Source of the DNA: Aedes albopictus
Taxonomy: Eukaryota; Arthropoda; Insecta; Diptera; Culicidae
Direction of reading: 5' to 3'
DNA length: 64,000 nucleotides
Assembly (NCBI RefSeq): GCF_035046485.1
Contig: NC_085137.1
Coordinates: 457,865,004 to 457,929,003 of the forward strand
In this document: piece after piece, positions 43,962 through 55,080 of the stretch
Layout of the letters: every line of letters begins with the position of its first letter
Numbering within the stretch: the stretch's first letter is position 1
Made by a program: the position numbers and the translations under genes
The notes under the pieces: model-generated
The model's input: only the letters and a program-made list of their open reading frames with translations
Database searches by the model: none
What the model was told of the DNA's origin: nothing

Positions 43962-46060
43962 TTCTTGGATGAATTCCAAGAGAAATTCCTGGGTGAATTT
44001 CTGGAGGGATTACTGGAAGAATTCCCGGAAAAATTCCTGCAGGATTTTTTAGACAAATTTATGGAGAAATTTGTAGAGGAATTCCCGGAGAAATTCTTGG
44101 AGAAATTCTTGGAGAAATTAAGAGGATATATCTTAGGGAAATAACTGAACGATTGATTGATTGATTGATTTGTCTTTATTAAAGAGACTTTCAGCCCTTG
44201 GCTGGTTCGTCTCTCCCAAACTGAACGACTTCTATAGCAATTTTTGAGAAAATCAAGGAAAAAATCCGGAAGAAATAAAAAAAAAATTACTGATGGAGTT
44301 CCTGATTGAATTTTGGGAGTAATTTGTGGAGAATATCCTATAGATATTCTAGGATGAATTCTCGTAATTCTTGGATGAATTCTTAAATAAATTACTGAAT
44401 GAATTTCTAGAGCAATTTTGGGCAAATTTTTGGATTAATTCCAGGAAAAATTTTTAGAAGCGAAACTTCTTTAGGAATTTTTGAAAAAGTTGCTGGATGA
44501 ATTCCCAGGGAAAAACTTGGAGGAGTCCCTGGAGAATTTACCGGAGAAATTCTTGAAATTATTTCTGAAAAAAAAAACAAACCTGCAACAATGTCTGGAG
44601 ATATTCCAAGAGGAATTTCTGGATAAATTCCTGAATGATTTACTGAAATTTCTCCTGCCGTTTTTTTTTTGAGAGATTCCAAGAAAAATTTCCAAAGGAG
44701 TTCTAAAATTATCTCCTGAAGGAATTCTTGTATGAATTTCTGGAGCAATTTGTGAGGGAATTCCTGGAGATATTCCAGAATAAGTTATCGCAGTTATTAA
44801 ATGAATCCCTAGAGAATTTGCTGGATAAATTTCTAGAGAAATTCCTGAAGAAATTTCCGGAAGAAATTCCCGGAGAAATTCGTAGAATATTTCTGAAAAA
44901 ATCATATCTAGGAGGAACATCTAAAGTAATTCCTGGAAGAATTCCCAGAGAAGTTCCTGGAAGATTTCTTGAAATTTAGGAGGAATTCCCAGGAACATTC
45001 TTAAAAAAGTTCTTAAAGAATTTTTTTGGTTTTTTTTACGAAAAAAAGTAATTAGTAATTTAAAAACGAGTTTCTGAAGGAATAACTGGATGATTTTCTG
45101 GAGCAATTCGTGAAGAAATTTGAAAAAAAATTCAAGTGAAATTCTTGGAGCGATTCCTGGAAGAATTTCTGTAGAAGTTACTGGAGAAATTCTTGGAAAA
45201 TCCTGGAGAAATTTTCGAAAAAGTTTCCGGAATTATTTCTGGAGAAATATTTGGAGAAATTCCTGGAGATATTCCCAGAGAAATTCGTGGAAGAATTTCT
45301 GTAAAAAATCCAGGAGCAAATGTCTGACGAAATACTAGGAGGAGCTCCTGGAGGAATTCTTGGATGATTATCCTGAAATTTTGGAGAAATTTCTGGCAAA
45401 GTCTTGGATAAATTTTCGGAAAAATTCTAAGAGAAAGTCCCGAAGCAGTTTTAAAATTAATTCCTGAAGATATTCGTGAAGCAATTCCTGTTGATATTTC
45501 AGGACAATTCCTCGAAAATGAAACCTTGACTGATATCTGGATGAATTCCAGGAGGAACATTTGGAGGAGTTCCTGGAAAAAAATCCTGGAGCAATTCCTT
45601 GAGGAGTTCTTGGAGGAATTCCTGGTGGAATTTCCAGCAAAATTGCTGAAGGAATTTTTGAAAAACTTGCAGGAGGAATTTCCGGAGATTATTTTGGAGA
45701 AATTTCTGAAGAAATTCATGGGGTTATTTTCAAGAAAATTATGGAGTAATAAAAGTCTAAAGAATTGCTCCTGTAGGAATTCCGGGATAAATTCCTGGAG
45801 AGATTCCTGTAAGAATTTTGGGAGAAATTTCAGAAGGAATTCCTGATATTCTTATGTTTGAACTATTTGGCATTCTATTTTGTTGCAAAGTAGCATATTT
45901 TTTGTATAGAAACTTGTTTATAGGAATCACTGCAAAAATTGCTAGAGAAAATCCTAAGGAAATTCTTGGAGTAATTTTTCATCAATTCTAGAAAAAAATG
46001 TAGAAAAAATCAGTAGAAATTCCTAGACAAATCCCTGTCGTACTTCCTGTACGACTTTTT
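43962..46060. repeat. large degenerate 12-bp array, part 2
   Basis: This continues the TTCCTGGAGGAA array. Around 45590-45720 the 12-nt phase is kept for ten or more consecutive units. Open frames of 60-214 codons occur on both strands (for example 43781-44425, 44471-44920 and 45132-45719 minus; 44728-44979 and 45526-45846 plus). They are four-residue repeats dictated by the unit. Confidence 0.85.
44152..44213 (-). repeat. retroposon tail inside the array
   Basis: GATTGATTGATTTGTCTTTA followed by the complement of GAGACGAACCAGCC..GGGCTGAAAGTCTC matches the 3' end of the SINE-like element at 28248-28461. Only the tail is present, so this is a heavily 5'-truncated insertion. Confidence 0.6.
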
Positions 46061-47013
46061 ATATAAATTTCTGATATGTATGCAGTAAAGTAGGGTTATT
46101 AATACTTCTGTTTGCTTGAGTAATTTTTTTTTTGCAGTATTCCCCTCGGCACGATGATACTGTATGCCCAAGATGAGTCAAGGATATATTCATTACTAAC
46201 AGATCCTGAACTGAACAGATATCGGTATAACCCTTCGTATGTCCCGAATGAATACTTGTGCGTTTACCGTTTCGGATCCTAAGTAACCTTTTGATGGCCA
46301 ATAAATCTTGTAGAGGTTTTGAGAACCATAAACTTAATACCTTTCATTTTTGTTTTATGATGATTGTAAGAACCTCTTCTAGTTAAGTGTAGAATTAGCT
46401 TTAAATTGAAAAACACATTAATAAATATTAAGCAAAGGGTACTCTATAAAAAAACAGTAATTTGTAAATAACTTGTTTTTTTTTTTAAATGGTTTTTTTT
46501 TCAATGTTCTTCAAAAACATATATTTTATAAACAACTTTGTCGAAGATGCGAAAAATGCAAAAAAAAAAAGTTATGATGAAACACATGGTTTATGGGAGT
46601 CATGTACAGACAGCGAAATATATCTCGTAAAGTATGAGATATAGCATTGTGACGTCTTTGACAAAGTTGTTCAAAATTGTCTTTCGCACAGCTTTGCTGA
46701 AGACATCAAACATCCATCCGCATTGTTTGAAGATATGTATATGCAATCGGCAACTTGTTAATCTGCTCGAAGACCATCTTTTCCTACTAGAAAAAGATCT
46801 CGAGACAACTGTGGAGATACAGAGGTGTAATTGTTTTTTTTTTACGAAAATTGATATTATTTTTAGACCAGACTGAAAAAATAGAGGAAAATGCCAAGAA
46901 TTCCTCTTAGAGCTTCACTTAAATCCGATCAAATAATTGCGCCAAAAAATATTTAAGAATACTTCAGTATGAACTGTTGAGTATTTTTCTAACAAGACAC
47001 TTTCAACAAGTGA
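46061..47013. other. AT-rich non-coding DNA
   Basis: No gene is recognised. The minus-strand frame at 46059-46301 and the plus-strand frame at 46634-46876 have no motif. The second half has CAACTTTGTCGAAGA- and AAGTTGTTCAAAAT-type blocks common in Aedes MITEs, but element ends could not be fixed. Confidence 0.4.
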
Positions 47014-47793
47014 CTGTAGCTTAGGTTGTCCCAAAAATTGCACATGGTCGAAAAGTTTGGGGGCTCACCCTGCAAATGATAGCTAAGGGTGTTAGAAACA
47101 AACTTTTGTATGACGGCAACTTTCAGAAATGACGTTTAGAGGTCGCCCCGGCGAAATGTTTGAAAAATGGCCAGTTTTCGTAATAAATTACATACAAATA
47201 TTTTTTAACGTACAAAAATTGGCAATACCCACTATTTTTATATTTTTTACAGCTTGATATGGATCCAAACTACCTGTGAAAAATAATTAACGACATGTTT
47301 TGCAGGTCACTTTTTGATACTGAATTTTTGCATTTGCTAAAATTTGTCATTTTTTGATATACTGTGCATTTTACCCATCATAAAAAGTATCTGAACCTAA
47401 TGCTAATTTAAAACAATTTTCATAAAAAGATAGGAAATTTTGTGAGGAAAAACTTTGCCGAAGACAGCATTGCTTTTTTTTCTATCTGTTTTAGAGTTAT
47501 TCACGATTTACTATTTGGTGAAATTTTGATTTTTGGGTATTTAAAAAAAAAATCACAAAAGAACTTCCCAAAAACACATACAAAGTAAAACATCACTTAT
47601 ACTCAACAAGTTTTTATCTTGTTTAGGAATTATGATGGCATCTTTTTTTGATTTTTTGTTTCCGTTGACAAATCCATTTTCTTTGATATAGAAAGGTACC
47701 TACTAGCGAGAAACTTTATTATTAGGTACCATTTTGAGATGTCTCAGGCATTTTTAACGGTTATGTACTGACAATGGTTTATACGAGCATAAT

Positions 47794-48000
47794 TCTTTAT
47801 TACACCAACGAACCTAACCTCAAAATGACTGACAATTCTCAGATCATTTTGACAGATGTAACATGTGCATGAAAAGGACGGCAACAAGATCGATAAAGTA
47901 GAATATATGATCTGTCTTTTTCGTGCATGTGTGTGGTCTGTCAAAATGACCTCAGAAATGTCAAACATTTTCATGGCTAGCTTTGTTGTTGTAATGAAGA
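47794..48000. mobile_element. 207-bp palindromic MITE inside copy A
   Basis: TTCTTTATTACACCAACG at the left pairs with the complement of the right end GTTGTTGTAATGAAGA, and CATTTTGACAGA-type blocks pair inside. Copy B carries the uninterrupted sequence GCATAATACACAG at the corresponding place, an empty site. Insertion therefore happened after the two copies separated. Confidence 0.75.
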
Positions 48001-49233
48001 ATACACAATCAAACGCACGGTACATTTTCTATATCATTTAGAAGGTGATACATTTCGCAAAACATGCCGTTTTGGTTTTCAATGATGTTGTTCAAATCGT
48101 TCAAAGACATGAATAAAACGTTCTAGAAGTCCCTATCATTTTGATCAACATATAGGACGATAAAAATGACGTCACTTGTTTACATCCAAAACTGTTGTTT
48201 ACCAATAATAGCCTACCTTGTCTTATTGTATGCCGTGTATGTGTTATGGTAATCAAATTGTTCTAACCTTGGATAACATTACTTTAACTCACTGGTTCAT
48301 CTTATCCCACCCGTTTCAGTTTGTCTCGGTGTATCATATTTTCGGTGTTGATAAGATAGTTCAAGTCAGTAAATGTAAAAAAGACATGCTCTGCTCTTTA
48401 GAATGTCTTGAATTGGAACTTAGTATTGTCTATCCGGTTGGAATCAAGACCGACATTCAATAAAAAATTGCTTTTTTCTTGGTCCACAAGTGTCGCAACT
48501 GTTTCGCATCTAGTGCGCTGTGTTGCTGATAACAACGGGAAGGATGCGCACTACTTTTGAAGTGATTAAAAAACGTTGCGAGATGGGTCGCGTCGCGACT
48601 TGATTGTGCGAAGTCCGGTTTGGTGGCGGCCCGACAATATCTGGTATTCTTACGTAAGATGTTCGTAATCGCGATTTGAATTTGGTATGGATCAACGTAT
48701 TCACCTTTATTCACTTTGCCACTGTTTCCTGGGCTGTTTCACTGGTCCAGGACTTATACGTCTTTGTGTAGAAAAATAATTGAGAATATCGACAGGAAAG
48801 TAAGATAAACGCGAAAATATGGCTCAACATTTTGTGGAGAATATCTTTAAAAAATCAATAGACAGTACGAAGCTTGCCAAGAGAGCTAGCTTTTTAAGAA
48901 ATCTTTGCTAGTTAATTTCTATATGAAGGGATTGAATAACAAAAAAAAATCAATTAATGATGTCACCATAATTCCATAACACAATCAAGACAAAAACTTG
49001 TTGAGCAAACGTGATTTTTTACTTTGTATGTGTTTCTGGGAAGTTCTTATGTGACATTTTTAGAAAAATACCCAAAAAATAAAATTTCACCAAATAGTAA
49101 ATTGTGAATAACTCTAAAACGGATAGAAAAAACGCCATGCTGTCTTCGGCAAAGTTTTTCCTCATAAAATTTTCTATCTTTTTATGGAAATTGTTTTAAA
49201 TTATCATTAGATTCAGATACTTTTTATGATGGG

Positions 49234-49307
49234 CAAGGAAATCACTCAAAGGGGTTTTCCCTCTTTCAAAATTTTTGGTTAAAAAATAAATAATAATAAT
49301 AATAATA
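49234..49307 (+). mobile_element. 74-bp retroposed fragment with TAA tail
   Basis: ATGATGGG occurs at 49226-49233 and 49308-49315 around an insert that ends in (TAA)n. The other arm of copy A and both arms of copy B have ATGATGGGTAAAATGC without it. It is a heavily 5'-truncated LINE or SINE insertion. Confidence 0.7.
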
Positions 49308-49674
49308 ATGATGGGTAAAATGCACAGTATATCAAAAAATGACAAATTTTAGCAAATTCAAAAATTCAGTATCAAAAAGCTACCTGCAAAACATGTTGTT
49401 AATATTTTTTTCCAAGAAGTTTGGATCCATATCAAGCTGTAAAAAATATAAAAATAGTGGGTATTGACAATTTTTGTACGGTAAAAAATATTTGTATGAA
49501 ATTTATTACGAAAAATGGCCATTTTTCAAAAATCTCACCGGGGCGACCTCTAAACGTCATTTCTGAAAGTTGCCGTCATACAAAAGTTTGTTTCTAACAC
49601 CCTTAGCTATCATTTGCAGGGTGAGCCCCCAAGCTTTTTGACCATGTGCAATTTTGGGACAACCTACTGTAGCT

Positions 49675-50140
49675 ATTACCACGTAAATTCTACTAGCAAG
49701 TGTATCAAAAAATTGTTCTCGAATTTAAGTAAATACCTTTCTGGAAATATTGCCAGAAATTTTTCCCAGATGTTTTTGTCCTATGAATGCAAATTAAGAA
49801 GCCATCAATTTCTCTCTTTTGGGTGCCTCGATGTTTTTTCTACCAGGTCTCAACAAGTATCTCTTGAAGGACATATTTAACAGAAAATCTTCGATAAAAT
49901 ATTCCAGGAATTCTCTATGAGTTCTCTTCTAGGTATTGTTTCGTTTATCTCGTCTCGTTTATTTTTCATTCAAATTTTCAAATAGGTGTATGTTTCAAAA
50001 TTTAACAAGAGAATTTTTCAAAAAAGTCGTCTAGATGCCAGTGACCCTGAAATTCTGGCAAAAGTTCTGCCATATTTTCGTTCATGAATTCAAGGAACTC
50101 CAGCATGAAATAGGCTTGAAATGTCCATAAGCTACGTAGT
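49675..50140. other. non-coding DNA between elements
   Basis: No mobile-element ends or gene motifs are identified. The plus-strand open frame at 49614-49880 starts inside copy A and runs into the flank, so it is not a gene. Confidence 0.35.
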
Positions 50141-50142
50141 GG

Positions 50143-50215
50143 AGTCTCGTAGCCGTGCGGTTAGGGTCACCAAGATTCTAATCGGGGTTCGATTCTCGCT
50201 CCGGGCGATGAAACT
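50143..50215 (+). repeat. tRNA-like SINE head
   Basis: TAGCCGTGCGGTTAGGGTCA (A-box region) and GGTTCGATTCT (B box, 50186-50196) are at tRNA-like distance. The 5' GTCTCGT cannot pair with the 3' CCGGGCG, so it is not a working tRNA. The following 120 bp may be the SINE body. Confidence 0.5.
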
Positions 50216-50682
50216 TTTCGTGAGAATAGTTTCTTCTCCGTATTAACTGGTGCATGCTGCGTGAGTCTCTTGTCTGGTGTTAAGTTACGTTCAGTCTGTA
50301 CAGCTTCTAGCTGTAGACGGTGTCCTTGTCTTTAGACTATTTATTTGAGGGGAGGGGCAGTCTGAGGAAAGTCTATGCTCCATACAAATTTCGAAAACTT
50401 TGTATGGGAAAAAGTCTACGACGACTCAGCTATCACAAACATAAATGGACGGTTGGTGAGCATTCACCTTTTTTCGCTTATTAAATTGAGAAATACTCTA
50501 TTCACGTGTGCTACATTTTAAATTTATCTAAGTATTTAATGCTTTACGTCTTTGCTTCCGGTTCCGCAAGTCCATTCTACATAACGTACAGTTAAGTCTC
50601 CCATAAGTGATGTAGGGAGCGGTGACCCACCCAAACTTCTCGGTTGTCTTCCAACTCAAACTTTTATTCCTGTCACTCTGGG

Positions 50683-50714
50683 TATAAAATACCGAACTCG
50701 TCACTTTTTCAGAT
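50683..50714 (+). promoter_or_regulatory. candidate core promoter (TATA box and initiator)
   Basis: TATAAAA at 50683-50689 is followed 28 nt after its first base by the A of TCAGAT at 50709-50714, which resembles the insect initiator TCAGTY with one mismatch. Spacing fits a TATA promoter. No open reading frame begins soon downstream, so it may serve a non-coding first exon or belong to a decayed LTR. Confidence 0.3.
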
Positions 50715-51012
50715 AAGCCTGGGCCCTAATTGTGAACAATCAATAACTAAATCTTCGTTGCTTCGGAACTTTAAAGTTTTCCACTAATCTTCCTCACGAA
50801 CAAGTGTAACGTCGACGTGATCGATTCCCATTAAGATTACAGTTACAACAGCCTCCCGTTAATGTATGAGTCGAAACAAACACAAACACAGTTGATTACA
50901 ATCTCTGTGAAAGCAAAGCAATCTCACAACGGCTAATAAACACCACAGCAACGTAACGTTTGGCTTTGTTGATTTGCATTTGTTAATTAAGCTTTCTCAC
51001 GCCACTCGACCA

Positions 51013-51036
51013 CTCTCCAGAGCACCCTCTGGAGAG
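51013..51036. repeat. perfect 10-bp hairpin
   Basis: CTCTCCAGAG, a CACC loop and CTCTGGAGAG form a perfect 10-bp stem with a 4-nt loop in a region otherwise poor in repeats. No T-run follows, so it is not a terminator. Confidence 0.5.
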
Positions 51037-52435
51037 CGGCACATCATTCCAGTTTTTGAACCGAGATTTACGTTTAGGTACTTCGATGCCTCTGAACGGT
51101 GATCGATTTCCTACCGATCCAAACCCAACCAAACTAATTGTGAGCTATAAACCCAATGGTTGGGACGTATTTGATGGGTAGGGTAAGGTCTAGATAAGAG
51201 AATGTTCGATGTGCACCAAATGGATACAATCAAACATCTGTATCTACATTATTTACCTAGGGTATCGGGATGCTTCGTTGGCATAGCCCCCTCGTTCGGC
51301 CTATATCAATGTAAACCAAAAACTCAAACAAACACACATAACTAAATATCGGAAAAGCTATGCGCCAAACAACTGTAACATTTCGTTTCAATTTTTGCAC
51401 TTTGGAGCATTAAAATTGAATGAAAATGTCACTTTGTTTTAACTTTTGTAGACGCCATGATTCTTCGGCTTAGTGGGTAGTCTATACACATGATCATAAA
51501 TGGCATGATTCTGGAACATTTCGAATTGACTTTTCAATAACTGAACATTTGATGCGACGGTCAAAGACGCTATTTTGAACTTGTGTATTTGTTTTCAACG
51601 AATAATAACTATTTCACAAATGGAATGTGGGCCGAATATTGAGGACATTTTTTTCACTATGTACCCAAACCTTGGCCCATCAGTAAAATGACGTCAAAAA
51701 CAACGATAAAAAGACATCAACAACATTTCTTGCGTAAGAACCAGAAAGAACGAACAGGAAGAAAGATTTTGTGTACGGTGACTGTAAACATATAACACAA
51801 TAATAGGGTTGCGTTGTTTTCGTTACTAAATTAAGAAAGAACTTTAGTTAAAGTGATTTATTTATAGTTTTTTGAAAATTTGGCTCCGAAATGTAATTTG
51901 AAAGTAAGATTGGTAAATAAACAGAGATAATACTTCAGCAGAAATATTGAAAAAATGAGATAATAAGTGGTTCTAGTGCATGGAAAGCAATAGGCCAACG
52001 TTGTATCCACTAATAGGCCAATTTTTGTACCATAGACCAACGTTGCATACCATCGCATCGAATCTTTTCAGCTCAATTAAGTGAATTCTTGAATATTTAC
52101 GTAAGTTTACTTTCAATTGGTGAAACATGCATTGCCTAGAGTGTGTAATAGGGTCAACATATTATTTCTAGTGCTATTAATTCATGAGTTATGGTCAAAA
52201 TTGTCAAGTCAGCTTGCAAATTAGGCCAAGGAATGGTACACATACCCTACTAGTTCAAAAACACGACCATGACATTGTAGGGTTTTCTTCCACTTATCAC
52301 ATCAAGCAAACTGATCAGTCGACGTTATCACCATATCTTCCTGCAACTGTCCAGTTAAAGCTTTTTATGATGCACTGTACATTTTCCCTGATTTATTTCG
52401 GTAATTCATTATTCCAGACCCGTGCAGCACATAGG

Positions 52436-52640
52436 GTATTGGTTCCCTTCTTAAGCATGTGGCTCCCATTTTCATCCCACGAAAAACAAAGGATTGAAGC
52501 GCTGTTTGTTTTGTTTCTTATTTTTGTATTTTTTGTTAGAAGTGAGCACCCATGAAAACAAAAAGAACGGAATCAATCGGTGCCGTAATCGCTTGTTTTC
52601 GAATAGGATGAATATGGGAGCGTGAGATTAATGATGGAAC
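52436..52640 (+). repeat. dispersed repeat, inverted relative to 32105-32290
   Basis: CTCCCATTTTCATCC, AACAAAGGATTGAAGCGCTG, CGGTGCCGTAATCGCTTG and AGGATGAATATGGGAGCGTG match the other copy in reverse complement. Its own ends contain CATTTTCATCC and GGATGAATATGGG, a short internal inverted repeat, so it may be a small foldback. Confidence 0.6.
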
Positions 52641-52649
52641 ACATACCCT

Positions 52650-54120
52650 ATATGACCAATAAATTGTGCAAATTTCGAAAGTGGTGTGGTGGTTAACATT
52701 TACACACATGGTCGCGTCGCGCCCTTTTACGAGCGGTCAGACAACAACTATTGCCAAACATCACGAAACGACATCAGTAACTGTTGTTTACGCAAAAGTG
52801 AAAAAGATTCCAAGTGTGAAGAGAAAATTTGCGCTAATCCGTTAATTAGCCATGTCTCAGCGGCATAACCGAGCGCCGAGAAAATCGTCAACCTGGCTAA
52901 AAAGCGGAAAGCATACGTACATATGTGGGTAACTGTGAAAAGCACGTTGTTGGCGGCGTTGCGTTGGTTGCTGTTGCTGCACTTGCTGCGCGGTATCTTC
53001 GTCATCGTATGAAATTGTCACCGCCGCTGATGCTGATTATCGTCGTCATAGTGATGATGGAGCAACTCCAATGATTAGGTATATCTACATACGACACTGC
53101 CGGTGAAAGATGCATGCTTAGTCGTAGCGGTTTGCAAGAGCCGTGCAAGCGACCTACCTCTAGTAGGGTGAACCGGTGGTTCTGGCTACCCTAAGATGGT
53201 GCATAAACAATACATATATGTAAGTATCATAGTAGACATTTTTATATTTAAACAAAGTACCATAAAACAAACTCAACGCACCGGCCACGTCCTTACGGTA
53301 ATCGAGGATGGGAAGGAATATTAGTAAGACAAATATTGTTATAGAGGTCGAGATTCACTGCATTTCCATAGTACAACACTTGCAGACTATTGAAGAAAGC
53401 GTTAAAAACGTTCAGTTTTTATGCTTCTTTCGAGGTATGAATGAGCCACCCTAACTCACACCTTCTACCTACCCGTACCGAGCGTGCAACCGTAATTTAG
53501 CTACGGTTGGTGTAGTACGCATGAAATTGCAGTACACACGCTTGCTCGCTTCACTCGGTTCAGCACGGTAATCAGAGACGTGTGAAAAGAACAAAATGCA
53601 AATTGGTATGAGGCTATACGTAGTATCGTATGTACATACGGAACCACACCGTAGTAAATACTTTGATGCAGTTAGAGGAATGGTTGGAAATTATCATGAA
53701 TGCTATTCATTATAGAGACACCAACATCATCAGAGTCCGGTATCGGCTGGAAAGTGTAAACGTTGATCTTATATGATTTCCAAATCTGGCTCATTTGTTT
53801 AAAACTACTAATCCACTTAAGACAATTCTTCAAGTAGTACCAGTATCAGTTTCTTTTTGTGGGATTTGGCTTGTACCGGTATCTATAGACCACAAATATC
53901 TATGTACACCTGATTAAATGAGATGTTGCAATAATGCAATAGTGGCGCTTGATTCATGTTGTTCTCATCAGGGATGATGATGAGAATATCTTTCCAGCTG
54001 TTTGAAGTGCATTGCAGTTATAGATGAAAGTATATCTATGATTGGAAGTCACTTTATTCGAATGTAGAGCCTTCGTCATGGAATGCTTAACTGCAGAGAA
54101 ATATGTAGTAAGGATCTTTA
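52650..54120. other. GC-richer region without recognised gene
   Basis: Blocks at 52680-53160 and 53450-53600 are GC-richer than average and contain GTTGCTGTTGCTGCACTTGC-like repeats. Open frames at 52686-52868 (plus) and 52748-53005 (minus) are short and overlap in antisense. They could be non-coding exons or regulatory DNA; nothing decides. Confidence 0.3.
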
Positions 54121-55080
54121 GACATCTTCATTAGGTTGTCCCAAAATTGCACATGGTCAAAAAGCTTGGGGGCTCACCCTGCAAATGATAGCTAAGGGTG
54201 TTAGAAACAAACTTTTGTATGACGGCAACTTTCAAAAATGACGTTTAAAGGTCGCCCCGGCGAGATTTTTGAAAAATGGCCATTTTTCGTAATAAATTTC
54301 ATACAAATATTTTTTACCGTACAAAAATTGGCAATACCCACTATTTTTAGATTTTTTACAGATTGATATGGATCCAAACTTCTTGGGAAAAATAATTTAA
54401 GACATGTTTTGCAGGTAACTTTTTGATACTGAATTTTTGAATTTGCTAAAATTTGTCATTTTTTGATATACTTTGCATTTTACCCATCATAAAAAGTATC
54501 TGAACCTAATGCTAATTTAAAACAATTTCCATGAAAAGATAGGAAATTTTATGAGGAAAAACTTTGCCGAAGACAGCATGGTGTTTTTTCTTTCCGTTTT
54601 AGAGTTATTCACAATTTACTATTTGGTGAAATTTGAATTTTATGGTATTTTTCTAAAAATGTCACATAAGAACTGCCCAAAAACACATACAAAGTAAAAA
54701 AATCACATATGCTCAACAAGTTTTTGGTTTGATTGTATTATGGGATTATGGTGACATCATTATTTGATTTTTATTCAATCCCTTCATATAGAAATTAACT
54801 AAGATTTCTTAAAAAGCTAGCTCTCTTGACGAGCTTCGTACAGCCTATTGATTTTTTAAAGATATTCTCCACAAAATGTTGAACCATATTTTCGCGTTTA
54901 TCTTACTTTCCTGTCGATATTCTCAATTATTTTTCTTCATGAAGACGTATGAGTCCTGGACCAGTGAAACAGCCCAGGAAACAGTGGAAGAGTGAATAAA
55001 GGCGAATACGTTGATCCATGCCAAATCCAAATCGCGATTACGAACATCTTACGTAAGAATACCATTTTTTAGATACTATA

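Larger units (their letters stand above)
47022..49666 (+). mobile_element. 2.6-kb long-TIR element with 8-bp TSD (copy A)
   Basis: CTGTAGCT (47014-47021, 49667-49674) is an exact 8-bp TSD outside the perfect termini TAGGTTGTCCC/GGGACAACCTA. The inverted arms run about 650-700 bp (47022 to about 47710 and about 48900 to 49666). The centre (47710-48900) includes a GC-richer block at 48480-48720, but open frames there (47744-48025 minus, 48218-48463 plus, 48457-48714 minus) have no recognisable transposase. An 8-bp TSD points to hAT or P; the TAGGT start does not decide. Copy B at 54132 is the same family in opposite orientation. Confidence 0.85.
50340..52430. other. region with few repeats, no recognised gene
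   Basis: This is one of the few stretches with little mobile-element sequence. It contains a TATA/initiator pair near 50683-50714 and a perfect hairpin at 51013-51036, listed separately. Open frames are short (51858-52058 minus, 52184-52555 plus) and lack motifs. It could be upstream or intronic sequence of a neighbouring gene. Confidence 0.4.

Noticed and set aside
43781..44425. 214-codon minus-strand open frame and similar frames at 45132-45719, 44471-44920 and 42650-43033
   Set aside because: They translate the 12-bp array (and the MITE at 43705-43959) into four-residue repeats; all frames of the array are open, so length is not evidence of coding.
46059..46301. Possible exon after a T-rich CAG at about 46125-46138
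   Set aside because: The acceptor is on the plus strand, the open frame is on the minus strand, and no donor or homology supports an exon.
48218..48714. Transposase exons inside copy A of the long-TIR element
   Set aside because: The open frames at 48218-48463 and 48457-48714 show no recognisable transposase motif, and the region is partly missing in copy B.
50143..50215. A functional tRNA gene
   Set aside because: A and B boxes are present but the 5' and 3' ends do not form an acceptor stem; a SINE head is more likely. The same applies to 36471-36560.
50608..50851. Solo LTR (TGT...ACA) containing the TATA box
   Set aside because: No matching 4-6-bp target duplication flanks the candidate ends, and no second LTR was found.
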